Positions 53,863 to 63,788 of a DNA stretch of 64,000 nt are shown here, one piece after another. Under the pieces are notes generated by a model. That model ran no database searches. It was not told the DNA's origin and saw nothing but the letters and a program-made list of their open reading frames with translations. The position numbers and the translations under genes were made by a program. This stretch comes from Thermodesulfovibrionales bacterium (GTDB lineage: Bacteria > Nitrospirota > Thermodesulfovibrionia > Thermodesulfovibrionales > Dissulfurispiraceae), in assembly GCA_026415695.1 (NCBI GenBank), contig JAOAGP010000053.1, positions 1 to 64,000 of the forward strand, read 5' to 3'. Each line of letters starts with the position of its first letter. The first letter of the stretch is position 1.

Positions 53863-55216
53863 GACGGTTACAGGTAGTTGTTTTCATTTGACAATTAATG
53901 ACAAGCAGATCTTAGTTGATTGTGGTATGCATCAGGGACCCCATAGTGATGAGGAAAACAGGCAGGAGTTTGACTTTGAACCATATGAGATAGATTATCT
54001 CATACTTACACACGCACACATAGACCATTCTGGTTTAATACCTCTGCTGATAAAACGGGGATTTGAGGGTAAGATTGTTTGCACACCTGCAACGGCTGAT
54101 TTACTGTTGATAATGCTCAAGGATTCTGCACACATTCAAGAAAAGGATGCTGAATGGCTAAACAAACAAGAGATGAGGGCAGGTAGAGAGCCTATCGTTC
54201 AACCACTTTATACAGTTGAAGATGTAGAGGATGTAGCAAGACATCTGATGCTGATTCAATACGACACGATTGAACACCTATCAAAAGAGATACGGATAAG
54301 ACTTGTTGATGCAGGGCATATCTTGGGTTCTGCATCTGTTGAGTTGTGGTATAAGGATAGTCAAACAGAAAAGAAGATTGTATTTTCAGGAGATATAGGC
54401 AGGGTCAACAATCCTATTGTAAGAGACCCAAAGACAGTTAATGATGCTGATGTAGTGTTAATTGAGTCAACCTATGGGAATAGATTGCATAAGGACTTGG
54501 AGTCGTCTATCAAGGAGTTTGTTGAGGTTATACATTACACATTTAAAAGGGGAGGTAATGTCTTTGTGCCATCATTTGCTGTTGGCAGGACACAAGACAT
54601 ACTTTACATACTTTACAAACTTGAAAAAGAAAAGAGTCTGCCACCACACAAGGTTTTTGTTGATAGCCCTCTTGCGGAAGAGGCAACAACGGTATATTTA
54701 AGACACAAGGAGTGTTTTGATGAAGAGGCACTAGAGATATTCAAAAAGGATAAAGATATCTTTAGGAATTTTAAATTTACTACATCAGTAGAGGCATCTC
54801 AGGAGATAAACAAGATTAAATCTGGTGCTATTGTGATTGCTGGTAGCGGGATGTGTGAAGGTGGAAGGATACGGCATCATCTAAAGCACAATCTCTGGAG
54901 GAAGGAATGCAGTATTGTTTTCTCTGGATATCAGGTAGTAGGCACATTAGGTAGAAAAATCATTGACGGAGCAAAGTTAGTAAAGATACTTGGTAATGAG
55001 ATTGCTGTCAAGGCATCTGTGCATACAATAGGCGGATTTTCAGCACATGCAGATAGAGATGGTCTCATCAATTGGCTCAAGGCGATAAATGGTAATCCTT
55101 TGGTGTATGTTGTGCATGGTGAGGAGACGATATCAGAAGATTTTGCAAAATATATAAGTGAAAACCTTCAAATGAAGGCTGTAGTGCCTGAAAAGGGATT
55201 GATAGTTAATCATTAA
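53834..55216 (+). CDS. metallo-beta-lactamase-fold beta-CASP nuclease
   Basis: The 460-residue protein has the zinc motif H60-A-H62-I-D64-H65, a beta-CASP insert and the C-terminal S-A-H-A-D-R motif. It belongs to the YSH1/CPSF-like group of RNA-processing nucleases. Bacterial members probably act on RNA. A Shine-Dalgarno-like AAGAAGGG is inside the end of the radical SAM gene. The end overlaps convergent mgsA by four bases. Confidence 0.9.
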   Translation: MNLKFIGAIKTVTGSCFHLTINDKQILVDCGMHQGPHSDEENRQEFDFEPYEIDYLILTHAHIDHSGLIPLLIKRGFEGKIVCTPATADLLLIMLKDSAHIQEKDAEWLNKQEMRAGREPIVQPLYTVEDVEDVARHLMLIQYDTIEHLSKEIRIRLVDAGHILGSASVELWYKDSQTEKKIVFSGDIGRVNNPIVRDPKTVNDADVVLIESTYGNRLHKDLESSIKEFVEVIHYTFKRGGNVFVPSFAVGRTQDILYILYKLEKEKSLPPHKVFVDSPLAEEATTVYLRHKECFDEEALEIFKKDKDIFRNFKFTTSVEASQEINKIKSGAIVIAGSGMCEGGRIRHHLKHNLWRKECSIVFSGYQVVGTLGRKIIDGAKLVKILGNEIAVKASVHTIGGFSAHADRDGLINWLKAINGNPLVYVVHGEETISEDFAKYISENLQMKAVVPEKGLIVNH

Positions 55217-55755
55217 ATGTCGTCACAACCACAATTTGCCTCATGGGTTTGTTGATTTTGTTTTGCCTTGTAGTCTTCATCAATTCCAAACTTATCGGCA
55301 GATCTTTCTTTTTGATATATGTTGTCGTAATCTGTAACAAGTCTCTCATACTCTTGGTGCATCAGTGGAGATGCAATAATGAAGTCAGCAGTTGAACGGT
55401 TACAGGCAATAGGTATGTTGTAAACAACGGCAATTCTCAAAAGTGCACTCACATCGGAACTATGAGGATGGACATCAAGTGGGTCGGAGAAAAAGACAAT
55501 GGCGTCTATTTCATTTTCTGCTATCTTTGCACCTACTTGCTGATCCCCACCAAGAGGTCCGCTTTTAAAGCACTTGACATCAAGCCCTACGGTTTGTCTT
55601 AAAATCTTACAAGTAGTGCCTGTGCCATAGAGCTCATATTTTGACAATATGTCTTTGTTGTATTCTGCCCATTCAACCATGTCTTTTTTCATTGCATCAT
55701 GTGCAATGAGGACAATCCTTTTCTTTTCTGGCATCTTGATTGTTATTTTTTTCAT
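55213..55755 (-). CDS. mgsA: methylglyoxal synthase
   Basis: MgsA converts dihydroxyacetone phosphate to methylglyoxal and phosphate. The catalytic Asp71 is in G-P-L-G-G-D-Q-Q, and the family block D-P-L-D-V-H-P-H-S-S-D-V follows with the conserved histidines. At 180 residues it is longer than the usual 150. The extra C-terminus ends in C-G-C-D-D. A GGAGGT site precedes the ATG. It could supply an aldehyde for the AOR enzyme elsewhere in the window, which is speculation. Confidence 0.93.
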   Translation of the reverse strand: MKKITIKMPEKKRIVLIAHDAMKKDMVEWAEYNKDILSKYELYGTGTTCKILRQTVGLDVKCFKSGPLGGDQQVGAKIAENEIDAIVFFSDPLDVHPHSSDVSALLRIAVVYNIPIACNRSTADFIIASPLMHQEYERLVTDYDNIYQKERSADKFGIDEDYKAKQNQQTHEANCGCDDI

Positions 55756-55899
55756 CTTAAATACCTCCTTTTAAGAAAACTTACATCCTATATTATAAAG
55801 ATTTGTATGTAAAAACGAGTTTAAAATATGTTTAAGGAGTTTTAAGATTGTTTAAAAAAGAGGCAAAGGGTAGAAATTTATTAATTTTATTTTTTTTTA

Positions 55900-55905
55900 T
55901 ATAAT
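55900..55905 (+). promoter_or_regulatory. putative -10 element of the hybrid kinase gene
   Basis: TATAAT lies eight bases before the ATG at 55914, which has no Shine-Dalgarno. A good -35 element is not visible. Confidence 0.3.
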
Positions 55906-55913
55906 ACTTGTTA

Positions 55914-58900
55914 ATGCCTAAACCAAGAATAAAAAAACCAACGGGATTATCACTATCAATCCTTGACTCATTCACCGACAATATCTGTTTGGTGGACAGT
56001 CAAGGAAACATTGTTTTTACGAACAAGGCATGGCAAGAATTTGCAAAGAACAATGGTGGTGAGGCAATTGATGATTGGACATCCTTCAATTATTTTGATG
56101 TATGTCTCAAGGTAAACGGCGCTGATAGGAAAGAGTCAATTAAGGTTTCAGACGGATTAAGACAAATACTTTCAGGCAAATCGGATTTTTTCGCATTAGA
56201 ATATCCATGCAAAACCAAAGACCAACAATTATGGTTTGTTGTAAGGATAAACCCTTTTGTCCATCAAAATAGCAGATATGCCCTCATTACTCATCAAGAT
56301 GTTACAGGTATAAAGACAGCACATTTAGAGGTCAAAAAAAGAGAAAAACTTTTTTATGAAGCTCAACACATTGCCCGTTTTGGTTTTTGGGAATGGGATA
56401 TCAAAGCAGGCACGCTTTACTGGTCTGATGAGGTATATAGAATCTTTGGTCTAAAGCCTCAACAATTTCAGGCGACATATGAGGCATTTCTAAATACAGT
56501 GCATCCTGATGATAGAGATTTAGTAATAAATGCAGTAAATGATGCCGTTTATAAAAACAGCCCTTATGACATAATCCATCGCATTATCCTTCCTGATAAC
56601 AACATGAGGATAGTTAGGGAATGTGGCAATGTTTTTTATGAAGACAGGCAACCTGTAAGGATGATAGGGGTGGTGCATGACATCACTGAACAAGAAAATA
56701 TAAAGTTAGCACTTCAAAAGGAAAAAGAGACTGCACAGAGATACCTTGATATTGTTGGAGTAATGATAGTCGTTTTGGATACATCAGGTAATGTGGTGCT
56801 TGTCAACAAAAAGACATGTGAGGTTCTTGGCTATTCTGAAGATGAGATTATTGGCAGTAACTGGTTTTTGAAGTTTATCCCGCCTAAAATAAGAGCAAAG
56901 GTAACAGATGCTTTTAATAATATATTGAACAAAAATCTTAAACCTGTTGAACAATATGAAAATACTGTGCTTACAAGAAATGGAACAGAGAGATTAATCT
57001 CATGGAGAAATACCTACTTGCTTGATAATAATGGTTCAATTATTAATGTGCTGTCATCTGGTGAAGATATTACAGACATCAGGAGTAAGGAGATTCAATA
57101 TGAAAGTATTTTAAAGACAGCGATGGAGGGTTTTTGGATTACTGATTTAGAAGGAAGGTTTCTTGATTTTAATAATGCCTACTGTGAGTTGATTGGTTAT
57201 AGCAGAGAAGAATTGCTAAAGATGAGGATAAGTGATGTAGAGGCAGTTGAAAATCCAGAGGATACTAAAAGGCACATAGAGACTATTATGGCGACTGGAT
57301 ACGACCGTTTTGAGACAAAACACAGACGGAAAGATGGCGAGATTATTGATATTGAGGTGAGTGTTACATACAACGATGTTATTGGCGACAGGTTAATAGT
57401 GTTTTTAAGAAACATAACTGAGCGTAAGGCTATAGAAAACGCCTTAAGGAAGAGTGAAGAAAGATTCAGGGCTATCTCTGAAAATGCTAATTCAGGTATT
57501 GCCCTTGCTGATAGGTATGGATATATTGTTTATGCAAATAGGGCTTTTGTTGAAATCGTTAGGTATCCAGAGGATGAATTGATAGGCATTCATTTTGGGG
57601 TATTTACTCATCCTGATGATTTGCCTAAAGAATTAGAACTTGTTGAGGAGATGATAAAGGGTAAAAGGAACTATTACAGAATTGAAAAGAGATACATAAA
57701 CAAGCTTGGCGATATTGTCTGGGTTGACTTGGCTGTGTCTGTGATAAGGGATTCAAGCAATGAACCAGTAAACTTTGTAGGTATTGTAATTGATATAACA
57801 TCACGCAAGATGGCTGAATTTGCACTTCAGAATGCTAAAGATGAGTCTGAAAAGGCAAACAAGGCAAAAAGTGAATTTTTAGCAAATATGAGCCATGAGA
57901 TTAGAACACCACTGAATGTGATTTTAGGGCTTGGGCATCTTGCACTAAAGACAAATCTTGAGCCAAGACAGAAGGATTACATCACGAAGATATATGCGTC
58001 TGCACAATCTCTGTTGGGAATCATCAATGATATTCTTGATTTTTCAAAGATTGAGGCTGGTAAACTTGATATTGAATATGCAAATTTTAATTTAGATGAC
58101 ATCTTACAACATATTGCAAATCTCGTCTCTGTAAGGGCAGAGGAAAAGGGGCTTGAGATACTATTTCAGATAGACTCCACTGTGCCAAAATGGTTGATAG
58201 GAGACCCACTTAGAATATCCCAGATACTTACAAATCTTGTAAACAATGCAGTGAAATTTACTGAAAGTGGTGAGATTGTCATATCAGTAAAACTTGTGGA
58301 AATAAAGGGGAAAGATGTCAAGCTGCTTATCTATGTTGCAGATACTGGGATAGGTATGACTGAAGATGAGATTAAGACCCTGTTTAGACCTTTTACTCAA
58401 GCCGATGCCTCTACAACACGGAGGTATGGTGGCACAGGTCTTGGATTGAGTATTGTAAAAAAACTTGTTGATTTGATGGGTGGCGAGGTATGGGTAGAAA
58501 GCACAAAGGGTGTCGGCAGCATATTTTATGTAACCTTACCTCTGAAGGTATATAAGTTTGAGGAGATGAAGTGTAAGATTTTACCTCGTGAAATTACCAA
58601 TAAAAAGGTGCTTGTCGTAGATGATAATCCTACATCAAGGTTAATCTTAAAGGAGATGCTTCAATCCTTTTCTTTTAATGTTGACACCGCATCTTCAGGA
58701 ATTGAGGCATTAGACATCTTAAGTAAAAGTGATATAAATGAATACTGCATAATCATCTTGGATTACAAGATGCCACATCTTGACGGGTTTGAAACTGCAA
58801 AAAGGTTGTCTATGTTGAGCAGCTCTAAAAATATACCTAATTCAGTTATTATGGTCAGTGCCTTTGGTAAAGAGGAGCTAAAAGAAAAGGCTTACGAAGT

Positions 58901-60065
58901 GGGCATCAAGGGTTTTTTAACAAAACCATTTAAGCCTTCTGATTTGTATAATCTGATTTTAGAGAATCTTAAACTACAATCACTTTTAGATGAATATGAT
59001 GATGATAAAAAACAGACTATGACCTCAGATATTGCTGATTTATCAGGTATAAGGGTACTTTTAGTTGAAGACCATGAGATTAATCAACAAGTTGCAAAGG
59101 AGCTTTTAGAATCTGTAGGTATTACAGTTGACATTGCTAAAAATGGTGTAGAGGCAGTAAACAAGGTCAAATATAATGAGATGTATGACGCTATACTCAT
59201 GGATATCCAGATGCCTGAAATGGACGGATTTGAAGCAACAAAGATTATAAGGAAGATACATACTCTTGAGGCGTTGCCAATAATAGCAATGACTGCTCAT
59301 GCTATGGCAGAAGAAAAAGAAAAGTGTTTTTCTGTAGGGATGAACGACCACATACCAAAGCCCATTAGACCTGAAGAACTATTTAGCAAACTCATAAAGC
59401 ACATAAAAAAGAATGTTTTGATGATAAACAATCAGAGGCTTTTATCAAGCCTGCAAGATGTAGAAATGCCACAAGGACTAAAAGGTATTGATACACAACT
59501 TGGCATGAAAAGGACAAACTACAACAAGAAGCTCCTTTTTAACATAATCCAGAAATTTATTGAGGAAAATCAGCAGACCATTTTTAACCTTGAAAGTGCT
59601 ATCGGAGAAAAGAGGATTAATGATGCACTTACAATCCTTCATAAACTCAAGGGCACATCAGGCACTATATGTGCAATCAAACTGCATGAAAGTGTAAAGG
59701 AGATTGAATCAGCATTAAAGACACATCAATCTGATGAAATAGTTTCATCATTACTTAAAGGGGTAAGGGATAACCTTTTTGAGGTTCTCTCAAATAGAAG
59801 TATTTTCACACAACAAGATGCTACATTTACAAGATCTTCAGTTGTTGAGATGAAGGAAGTTGTTGATGATTTAATCCTATTGCTTAAAAAGTTAGAAAAC
59901 AATGACCTATCTGCAATTGATTTGCTTGAGAAGATAAAAACCAATAATAACTTTGTCTCTATGCCAGTCTTTAAAGAGATACAATCAAGGATTAACATAT
60001 TGAACTTTGAAGAAGCAAGATATTTGTTGAAAGAGGCTATGTCAAGCCTAAACATTAGTCAATAA
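55914..60065 (+). CDS. soluble hybrid histidine kinase with five PAS, two REC and one HPt domain
   Basis: The 1383-residue protein has no obvious transmembrane segment. Five PAS domains lie at about 10-125, 140-255, 260-385, 390-505 and 510-640. The HisKA box [10 protein letters not shown] contains the phosphorylated His661. The ATPase domain has N and G boxes. REC1 has Asp950 (L-D-Y-K-M-P). REC2 has Asp1097 (M-D-I-Q-M-P). The HPt domain has His1243 in H-K-L-K-G-T-S-G. This is a BarA-like phosphorelay that ends at HPt, so a separate response regulator must act as output. The signal is likely cytosolic (redox, oxygen or a small ligand). ATG 55914 is preferred over TTG 55908. Confidence 0.93.
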   Translation: MPKPRIKKPTGLSLSILDSFTDNICLVDSQGNIVFTNKAWQEFAKNNGGEAIDDWTSFNYFDVCLKVNGADRKESIKVSDGLRQILSGKSDFFALEYPCKTKDQQLWFVVRINPFVHQNSRYALITHQDVTGIKTAHLEVKKREKLFYEAQHIARFGFWEWDIKAGTLYWSDEVYRIFGLKPQQFQATYEAFLNTVHPDDRDLVINAVNDAVYKNSPYDIIHRIILPDNNMRIVRECGNVFYEDRQPVRMIGVVHDITEQENIKLALQKEKETAQRYLDIVGVMIVVLDTSGNVVLVNKKTCEVLGYSEDEIIGSNWFLKFIPPKIRAKVTDAFNNILNKNLKPVEQYENTVLTRNGTERLISWRNTYLLDNNGSIINVLSSGEDITDIRSKEIQYESILKTAMEGFWITDLEGRFLDFNNAYCELIGYSREELLKMRISDVEAVENPEDTKRHIETIMATGYDRFETKHRRKDGEIIDIEVSVTYNDVIGDRLIVFLRNITERKAIENALRKSEERFRAISENANSGIALADRYGYIVYANRAFVEIVRYPEDELIGIHFGVFTHPDDLPKELELVEEMIKGKRNYYRIEKRYINKLGDIVWVDLAVSVIRDSSNEPVNFVGIVIDITSRKMAEFALQNAKDESEKANKAKSEFLANMSHEIRTPLNVILGLGHLALKTNLEPRQKDYITKIYASAQSLLGIINDILDFSKIEAGKLDIEYANFNLDDILQHIANLVSVRAEEKGLEILFQIDSTVPKWLIGDPLRISQILTNLVNNAVKFTESGEIVISVKLVEIKGKDVKLLIYVADTGIGMTEDEIKTLFRPFTQADASTTRRYGGTGLGLSIVKKLVDLMGGEVWVESTKGVGSIFYVTLPLKVYKFEEMKCKILPREITNKKVLVVDDNPTSRLILKEMLQSFSFNVDTASSGIEALDILSKSDINEYCIIILDYKMPHLDGFETAKRLSMLSSSKNIPNSVIMVSAFGKEELKEKAYEVGIKGFLTKPFKPSDLYNLILENLKLQSLLDEYDDDKKQTMTSDIADLSGIRVLLVEDHEINQQVAKELLESVGITVDIAKNGVEAVNKVKYNEMYDAILMDIQMPEMDGFEATKIIRKIHTLEALPIIAMTAHAMAEEKEKCFSVGMNDHIPKPIRPEELFSKLIKHIKKNVLMINNQRLLSSLQDVEMPQGLKGIDTQLGMKRTNYNKKLLFNIIQKFIEENQQTIFNLESAIGEKRINDALTILHKLKGTSGTICAIKLHESVKEIESALKTHQSDEIVSSLLKGVRDNLFEVLSNRSIFTQQDATFTRSSVVEMKEVVDDLILLLKKLENNDLSAIDLLEKIKTNNNFVSMPVFKEIQSRINILNFEEARYLLKEAMSSLNISQ

Positions 60066-60100
60066 ACTTATTAGTAATTCTTATAAGTTATTGTTTTTTT
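60061..60100 (+). terminator. AU-rich intrinsic terminator after the hybrid kinase gene
   Basis: ACTTAT (60066-60071) pairs with ATAAGT (60083-60088), extended by AATA/TATT. A run of seven T follows at 60094-60100. The stem is weak and overlaps the stop codon. Confidence 0.4.
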
Positions 60101-60101
60101 G

Positions 60102-60129
60102 TTGTGTTATTATGTATTGCTTTTATTAT
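60102..60129 (+). promoter_or_regulatory. putative promoter of fadL-acyl-CoA synthetase
   Basis: TTGTGT (60102-60107), 16 bases, TATTAT (60124-60129). The start site would be near 60136. AAAGGGAGG precedes ATG 60166. Confidence 0.4.
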
Positions 60130-60165
60130 AGTTCAACTCAAAAAAATCTAAGAAAGGGAGGCAAC

Positions 60166-61518
60166 ATGAAGAAGGTTTGTAGTTTGGTGCTTGTAGTAGT
60201 GAGTTTGGTATTTGTCTTGTTTACTTACAAAGATTGCGAATCTGCCGGTTACGCACTGATTGAGCAGGGTGTTAGTGGTTTAGGCAATGCATATGCAGGC
60301 GGTGCAGCAAGTGCCCTTGATGCAACTACAATATTTTACAACCCTGCAGGCATTACGAGGTTTAACTATCCGCAAATAATTGGTGCAGGTCATGTCATCA
60401 TACCAAGTGCAAAATTTACTAATCAAGGTTCAACCCACATACTACAAAGTAAAACAGGAGTGCCTCTTTTAGGTGACAATGGGGATGACGCAGGTGTAAC
60501 CGCATTTGTGCCAAATCTGTATTTTTCTATGCCAATAAGTAACAAACTGTTTTTTGGCGTGGGTATCTATTCTCCGTTTGGATTAGAGACAAACTATGGA
60601 AACACATGGGTTGGAAGGTATCATGCGATTAAATCGGATATGGTTACAATCAACATCAACCCAACGATTGCATACAAGGTAACAGATAATCTAAGTTTAG
60701 GCTTTGGTATAAGTGCCCAATACATCAAGGCTGAACTTACAAATGCTATAGACTTTGGGACTATGGATGCCCTTGGTGTCTTTGCACCGATAAAAATAGG
60801 TCTTATACCCCAGATGGCTGATGGATATGCAAAGTTAAAGGGTGATTCATGGGGTGTAGGTTTTAACATTGGTGCGTTGTATGAATTTACAAAGGATACG
60901 AGGATTGGGGTATCCTATCGTTCAAGGATCAAACAAAAATTAAGTGGCGATGCTGAGTTTACAAATGTGCCTGCTGCTTTATCCCCACTACCAGTATTTA
61001 AAAACGGAGGGATAACAGCAAGAGTAACACTTCCTGATTCACTGTCTGCAAGTATCTATCACAATATCAATGACAAATGGGCAATAATGGGTGATGTTAC
61101 ATGGATGGGATGGAGGACATTTGATGAGTTGAGGATAAAGTTTGACAACCCAGCCCAAGCAGATGCCGTTACAACAACAAGCTGGAATAATTCAATGCGG
61201 TATTCTTTGGGTGTATCTTTTAAGCCCATTGAAAATCTAACATTGAGGACAGGCGTTGCATACGATGAAACCCCAATCCCAGATGCTCAACATAGGACTC
61301 CAAGGATACCAGATACCGATAGAACATGGATTGCATTTGGTGCAGGTTACAAACTGACAGACAAGATAACGATTGATGGAGGTTATGTCCATATATTCTT
61401 CAAAGAGGCGTTTACCGATAAAAATCCTACCGGTGAGGATGCAGTAAGAGGTGGGTTAAAAGGCTCTTACAAAGGGCATGTGGACATCATAAGCCTTCAG
61501 CTTACATACAAGTTTTAA
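60166..61518 (+). CDS. fadL: FadL/OmpP1/TodX-family outer membrane transport protein
   Basis: FadL-type beta-barrels let long-chain fatty acids or other hydrophobic molecules across the outer membrane. I chose ATG 60166 because of AAAGGGAGG and a good signal peptide (about residues 1-28, ending C-E-S-A-G). The mature N-terminus has G-L-G-N-A-Y-A-G-G-A-A and Y-N-P-A-G, the family hallmarks. The C-terminus ends in F, as outer membrane barrels do. It is followed after two bases by an acyl-CoA synthetase gene, so fatty-acid uptake is likely. Confidence 0.92.
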   Translation: MKKVCSLVLVVVSLVFVLFTYKDCESAGYALIEQGVSGLGNAYAGGAASALDATTIFYNPAGITRFNYPQIIGAGHVIIPSAKFTNQGSTHILQSKTGVPLLGDNGDDAGVTAFVPNLYFSMPISNKLFFGVGIYSPFGLETNYGNTWVGRYHAIKSDMVTININPTIAYKVTDNLSLGFGISAQYIKAELTNAIDFGTMDALGVFAPIKIGLIPQMADGYAKLKGDSWGVGFNIGALYEFTKDTRIGVSYRSRIKQKLSGDAEFTNVPAALSPLPVFKNGGITARVTLPDSLSASIYHNINDKWAIMGDVTWMGWRTFDELRIKFDNPAQADAVTTTSWNNSMRYSLGVSFKPIENLTLRTGVAYDETPIPDAQHRTPRIPDTDRTWIAFGAGYKLTDKITIDGGYVHIFFKEAFTDKNPTGEDAVRGGLKGSYKGHVDIISLQLTYKF

Positions 61519-61520
61519 CC

Positions 61521-63044
61521 ATGCAGTTACAAGAGAAATTCATCCATATTGCGAGAAAGTATAGCGGTAAAATCATTTTTAATGACCGCTATTCAAACAA
61601 GAAGGCAACATATGGTAAGGCACTCATTGCCACTTTACTGCTATCAAGTAAGATAAAGAGATTTAGAGAGGCTCATATCGGTATTATGATACCCACATCC
61701 GCTGGTTGTGCATTTTCGGTAATAGGTACTTTGATGGCAGGCAAGGTGCCTGTAATGATTAACTACTCAACAGGGGCTGCCAATAATGCAAGATATGCCC
61801 AGAAAAAGTGCGGATTTCAGACAATCATCACCTCAAAGGCATTAATAGAAAAGATCAATTGTCCAGTCGTTGAGGGTATGATTTTTATTGAGGATATTGT
61901 TGAAAGGATTACGGTAAGGGAAAAATTAAGGGCTGCGGTTACCGCAAGACTTCCGATTGGCATCCTAAAAAAGATTACCAACTGTGGAGATGACGATGAG
62001 ACATCAGTGATACTCTTTACAAGTGGCAGTGAAAAAGACCCAAAGGCTGTGGAACTCACACACAAAAATATCATGTCAAATATTGAAGGCTTTAGTTCAA
62101 TGGTTGATTTGAGCCATAAGGATGTAATGTTGGCAAATCTGCCTTACTTTCATGTCTTTGGTCTTACAGTAAATCTCTGGACACCTATTTATCACGGGAT
62201 GACTATCGTATCTTATGCAAACCCTCTTGAATTTCAGACCGTATGCCAAGTTATAAGAGAAGAAAGACCAACAGTAATGGCTGGCACCCCAAGTTTTTGG
62301 TGGGGATATTTGAGAAAATCAGAAAAAGGTGATTTTGATAGTCTAAGAATCATGATTAGTGGTGCTGATAAATGCCCTCAACCACTGAGAGATGGTTTTA
62401 CTGAAAAACACTCAAAGGTATTGCTTGAAGGTTATGGAACTACAGAGACATCTCCAGTGATATCTACAAACACTCCAACACAAAACAAGCCCGGAAGCAT
62501 TGGTAAACCCTTACCGAATGTGCAGGTGATGATAGAAAACTATGAAACAGGACAGGTATGTAAACCGGGAGAGATAGGCAGGATAATGGTAAAGGGTGAC
62601 AATGTGATGAAAGGGTATTTTAACGATATTGAAGAGACATCAATGAGGATCAGACATGGATGGTATGATACAGGAGATATGGGCTATCTCGACGAAGATG
62701 GTTACCTGTGGCACTGTGGGAGGCTGAAGAGATTTGTAAAGATAGGTGGTGAGATGGTATCACTTGTAAAGATTGAGGATACCCTTGAAAAGTTGTTGCC
62801 ACAAGACATCAATTGTTGTGTTGTTGAGGTGCCAGATGAGACAAAGGGTGCAAGGATAGTGGTAGCAGTTACAGAGAAGATTGATGAAAAGAAGATACTC
62901 AAACAACTTACCCAACTACTGCCAAACATTGCAATTCCTAAACAATTCGTAGTCATGCCCGAACTTCCTAAGATGGGTAGTGGTAAGATTGACTTTAGAA
63001 AGGTGACCGAAAAGGTCAATGCAATATTGAAGGAAGGCAAATAG
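61521..63044 (+). CDS. AMP-binding acyl-CoA/acyl-ACP synthetase
   Basis: The 507-residue protein activates a fatty acid as acyl-AMP and then as thioester. The P-loop is I-L-F-T-S-G-S-E-K-D-P-K. Further motifs are Y-G-T-T-E-T-S-P and W-Y-D-T-G-D, and the C-terminal lysine is in G-S-G-K-I-D-F-R-K. Its closest look is the AMP-binding half of Aas (2-acylglycerophosphoethanolamine acyltransferase/acyl-ACP synthetase), so ACP may be the acceptor. Together with FadL it probably feeds exogenous fatty acids into lipid synthesis. Its stop codon is inside a terminator hairpin. Confidence 0.88.
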   Translation: MQLQEKFIHIARKYSGKIIFNDRYSNKKATYGKALIATLLLSSKIKRFREAHIGIMIPTSAGCAFSVIGTLMAGKVPVMINYSTGAANNARYAQKKCGFQTIITSKALIEKINCPVVEGMIFIEDIVERITVREKLRAAVTARLPIGILKKITNCGDDDETSVILFTSGSEKDPKAVELTHKNIMSNIEGFSSMVDLSHKDVMLANLPYFHVFGLTVNLWTPIYHGMTIVSYANPLEFQTVCQVIREERPTVMAGTPSFWWGYLRKSEKGDFDSLRIMISGADKCPQPLRDGFTEKHSKVLLEGYGTTETSPVISTNTPTQNKPGSIGKPLPNVQVMIENYETGQVCKPGEIGRIMVKGDNVMKGYFNDIEETSMRIRHGWYDTGDMGYLDEDGYLWHCGRLKRFVKIGGEMVSLVKIEDTLEKLLPQDINCCVVEVPDETKGARIVVAVTEKIDEKKILKQLTQLLPNIAIPKQFVVMPELPKMGSGKIDFRKVTEKVNAILKEGK

Positions 63045-63060
63045 CCTTCCTTTGTTTTTT
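63030..63060 (+). terminator. intrinsic terminator overlapping the synthetase stop codon
   Basis: A 9-bp stem AAGGAAGGC/GCCTTCCTT (63030-63038 and 63044-63052) with a five-base loop contains the TAG stop codon at 63042-63044. It is followed by TGTTTTTT. The next gene starts at 63061, directly after the T-run. Confidence 0.75.
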
Positions 63061-63279
63061 ATGAAGGCCAAGATTAAAGGGAAAATAAGGATAAACAGAG
63101 AACTCTGTAAAGGTTGTGGATACTGTATCTATGCCTGTCCAAATCAATGCATAGTGTTGGATAATAGTATCAACTCTAAAGGATATATCCCAGTAGTTTT
63201 TTTGGGAAAGGATAGTTGCACAGGTTGCACCTCTTGTGCAATTATCTGTCCTGATATTGCAATTACAGTATGGCGTTAG
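63061..63279 (+). CDS. 2[4Fe-4S] ferredoxin, KorD/VorD-like
   Basis: The 72-residue protein has two four-cysteine motifs: C-K-G-C-G-Y-C-I-Y-A-C-P and C-T-G-C-T-S-C-A-I-I-C-P. The pattern K-G-K-I-R-I-N-R-E-L-C at the start and N-S-K-G-Y-I-P-V between the clusters resemble the delta subunit of 2-oxoacid:ferredoxin oxidoreductases. The alpha and beta subunits do not follow. No Shine-Dalgarno precedes the ATG. An in-frame TTG at 63052 is possible. Confidence 0.82.
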   Translation: MKAKIKGKIRINRELCKGCGYCIYACPNQCIVLDNSINSKGYIPVVFLGKDSCTGCTSCAIICPDIAITVWR

Positions 63280-63428
63280 ATATCCTTTATTTTATGAATA
63301 AAAAAAGGTTGCCGTATAACCCAGAGTGGTTTTTCTTAATGGTTTAGGATTGTTTTAATGTTGTTAATGAATAAAAGATTTTATTTAAGATTTTTACGAG
63401 ACTACAATAGTTAGGAGGAACGATTTTT

Positions 63429-63701
63429 ATGAAACTTACGCATGAAGAATTTGTAAAGAAGGCAATAATATCATTGAGGACAGGTGATTACAAAGGTATC
63501 CATTCTGTATATTCAGGCTTTAACGATGCATTCAAGAAGTATTTTGAGGGAGAGGATCCAGTGAAGGTTACTAATCAATTAGCTGAAGAGGGAAAGATTG
63601 TATTAAGACCTGCAAAAGGTGGTATGATGATATATCTACCTGAAGATGCGCCACAAAAAATGACAAAAGGGGAGGATGCCCTTAAAAAGATGGGCCTTTG
63701 A
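63429..63701 (+). CDS. conserved-looking small protein of unknown function
   Basis: I do not recognise this 90-residue protein. It is charged and helical, with an N-terminal L-T-H-E-E-F-V-K-K-A-I, a middle Y-X-G-F-N-D-A-F-K-K-Y-F and a strand pair V-L-R-P-A-K-G-G-M-M-I-Y that could be the wing of a winged helix. A strong AGGAGG site precedes the ATG, which supports expression. It has no signal peptide or membrane segment. Confidence 0.7.
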   Translation: MKLTHEEFVKKAIISLRTGDYKGIHSVYSGFNDAFKKYFEGEDPVKVTNQLAEEGKIVLRPAKGGMMIYLPEDAPQKMTKGEDALKKMGL

Positions 63702-63740
63702 AAGACAAACATCATTTTGATTTCTCTGTCACATTATTCT

Positions 63741-63767
63741 TGAATTTTTATTTGTTTTTTCCGATAA
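63741..63767 (+). promoter_or_regulatory. sigma-28 (FliA) type flagellar promoter
   Basis: TGAATTTT (63741-63748), 11 bases, TCCGATAA (63760-63767). The FliA consensus is TAAAGTTT-N11-GCCGATAA, so six and seven of eight bases match with exact spacing. The downstream gene starts at 63789. Confidence 0.65.
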
Positions 63768-63788
63768 TAAAAGCAGAGGTGTGAGAAA

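Noticed and set aside
63280-63428. tRNA or small RNA in the gap after the ferredoxin gene
   Set aside because: I see no cloverleaf arms, T-loop or strong hairpin. The gap is AT-rich and shows only the Shine-Dalgarno of the next gene.
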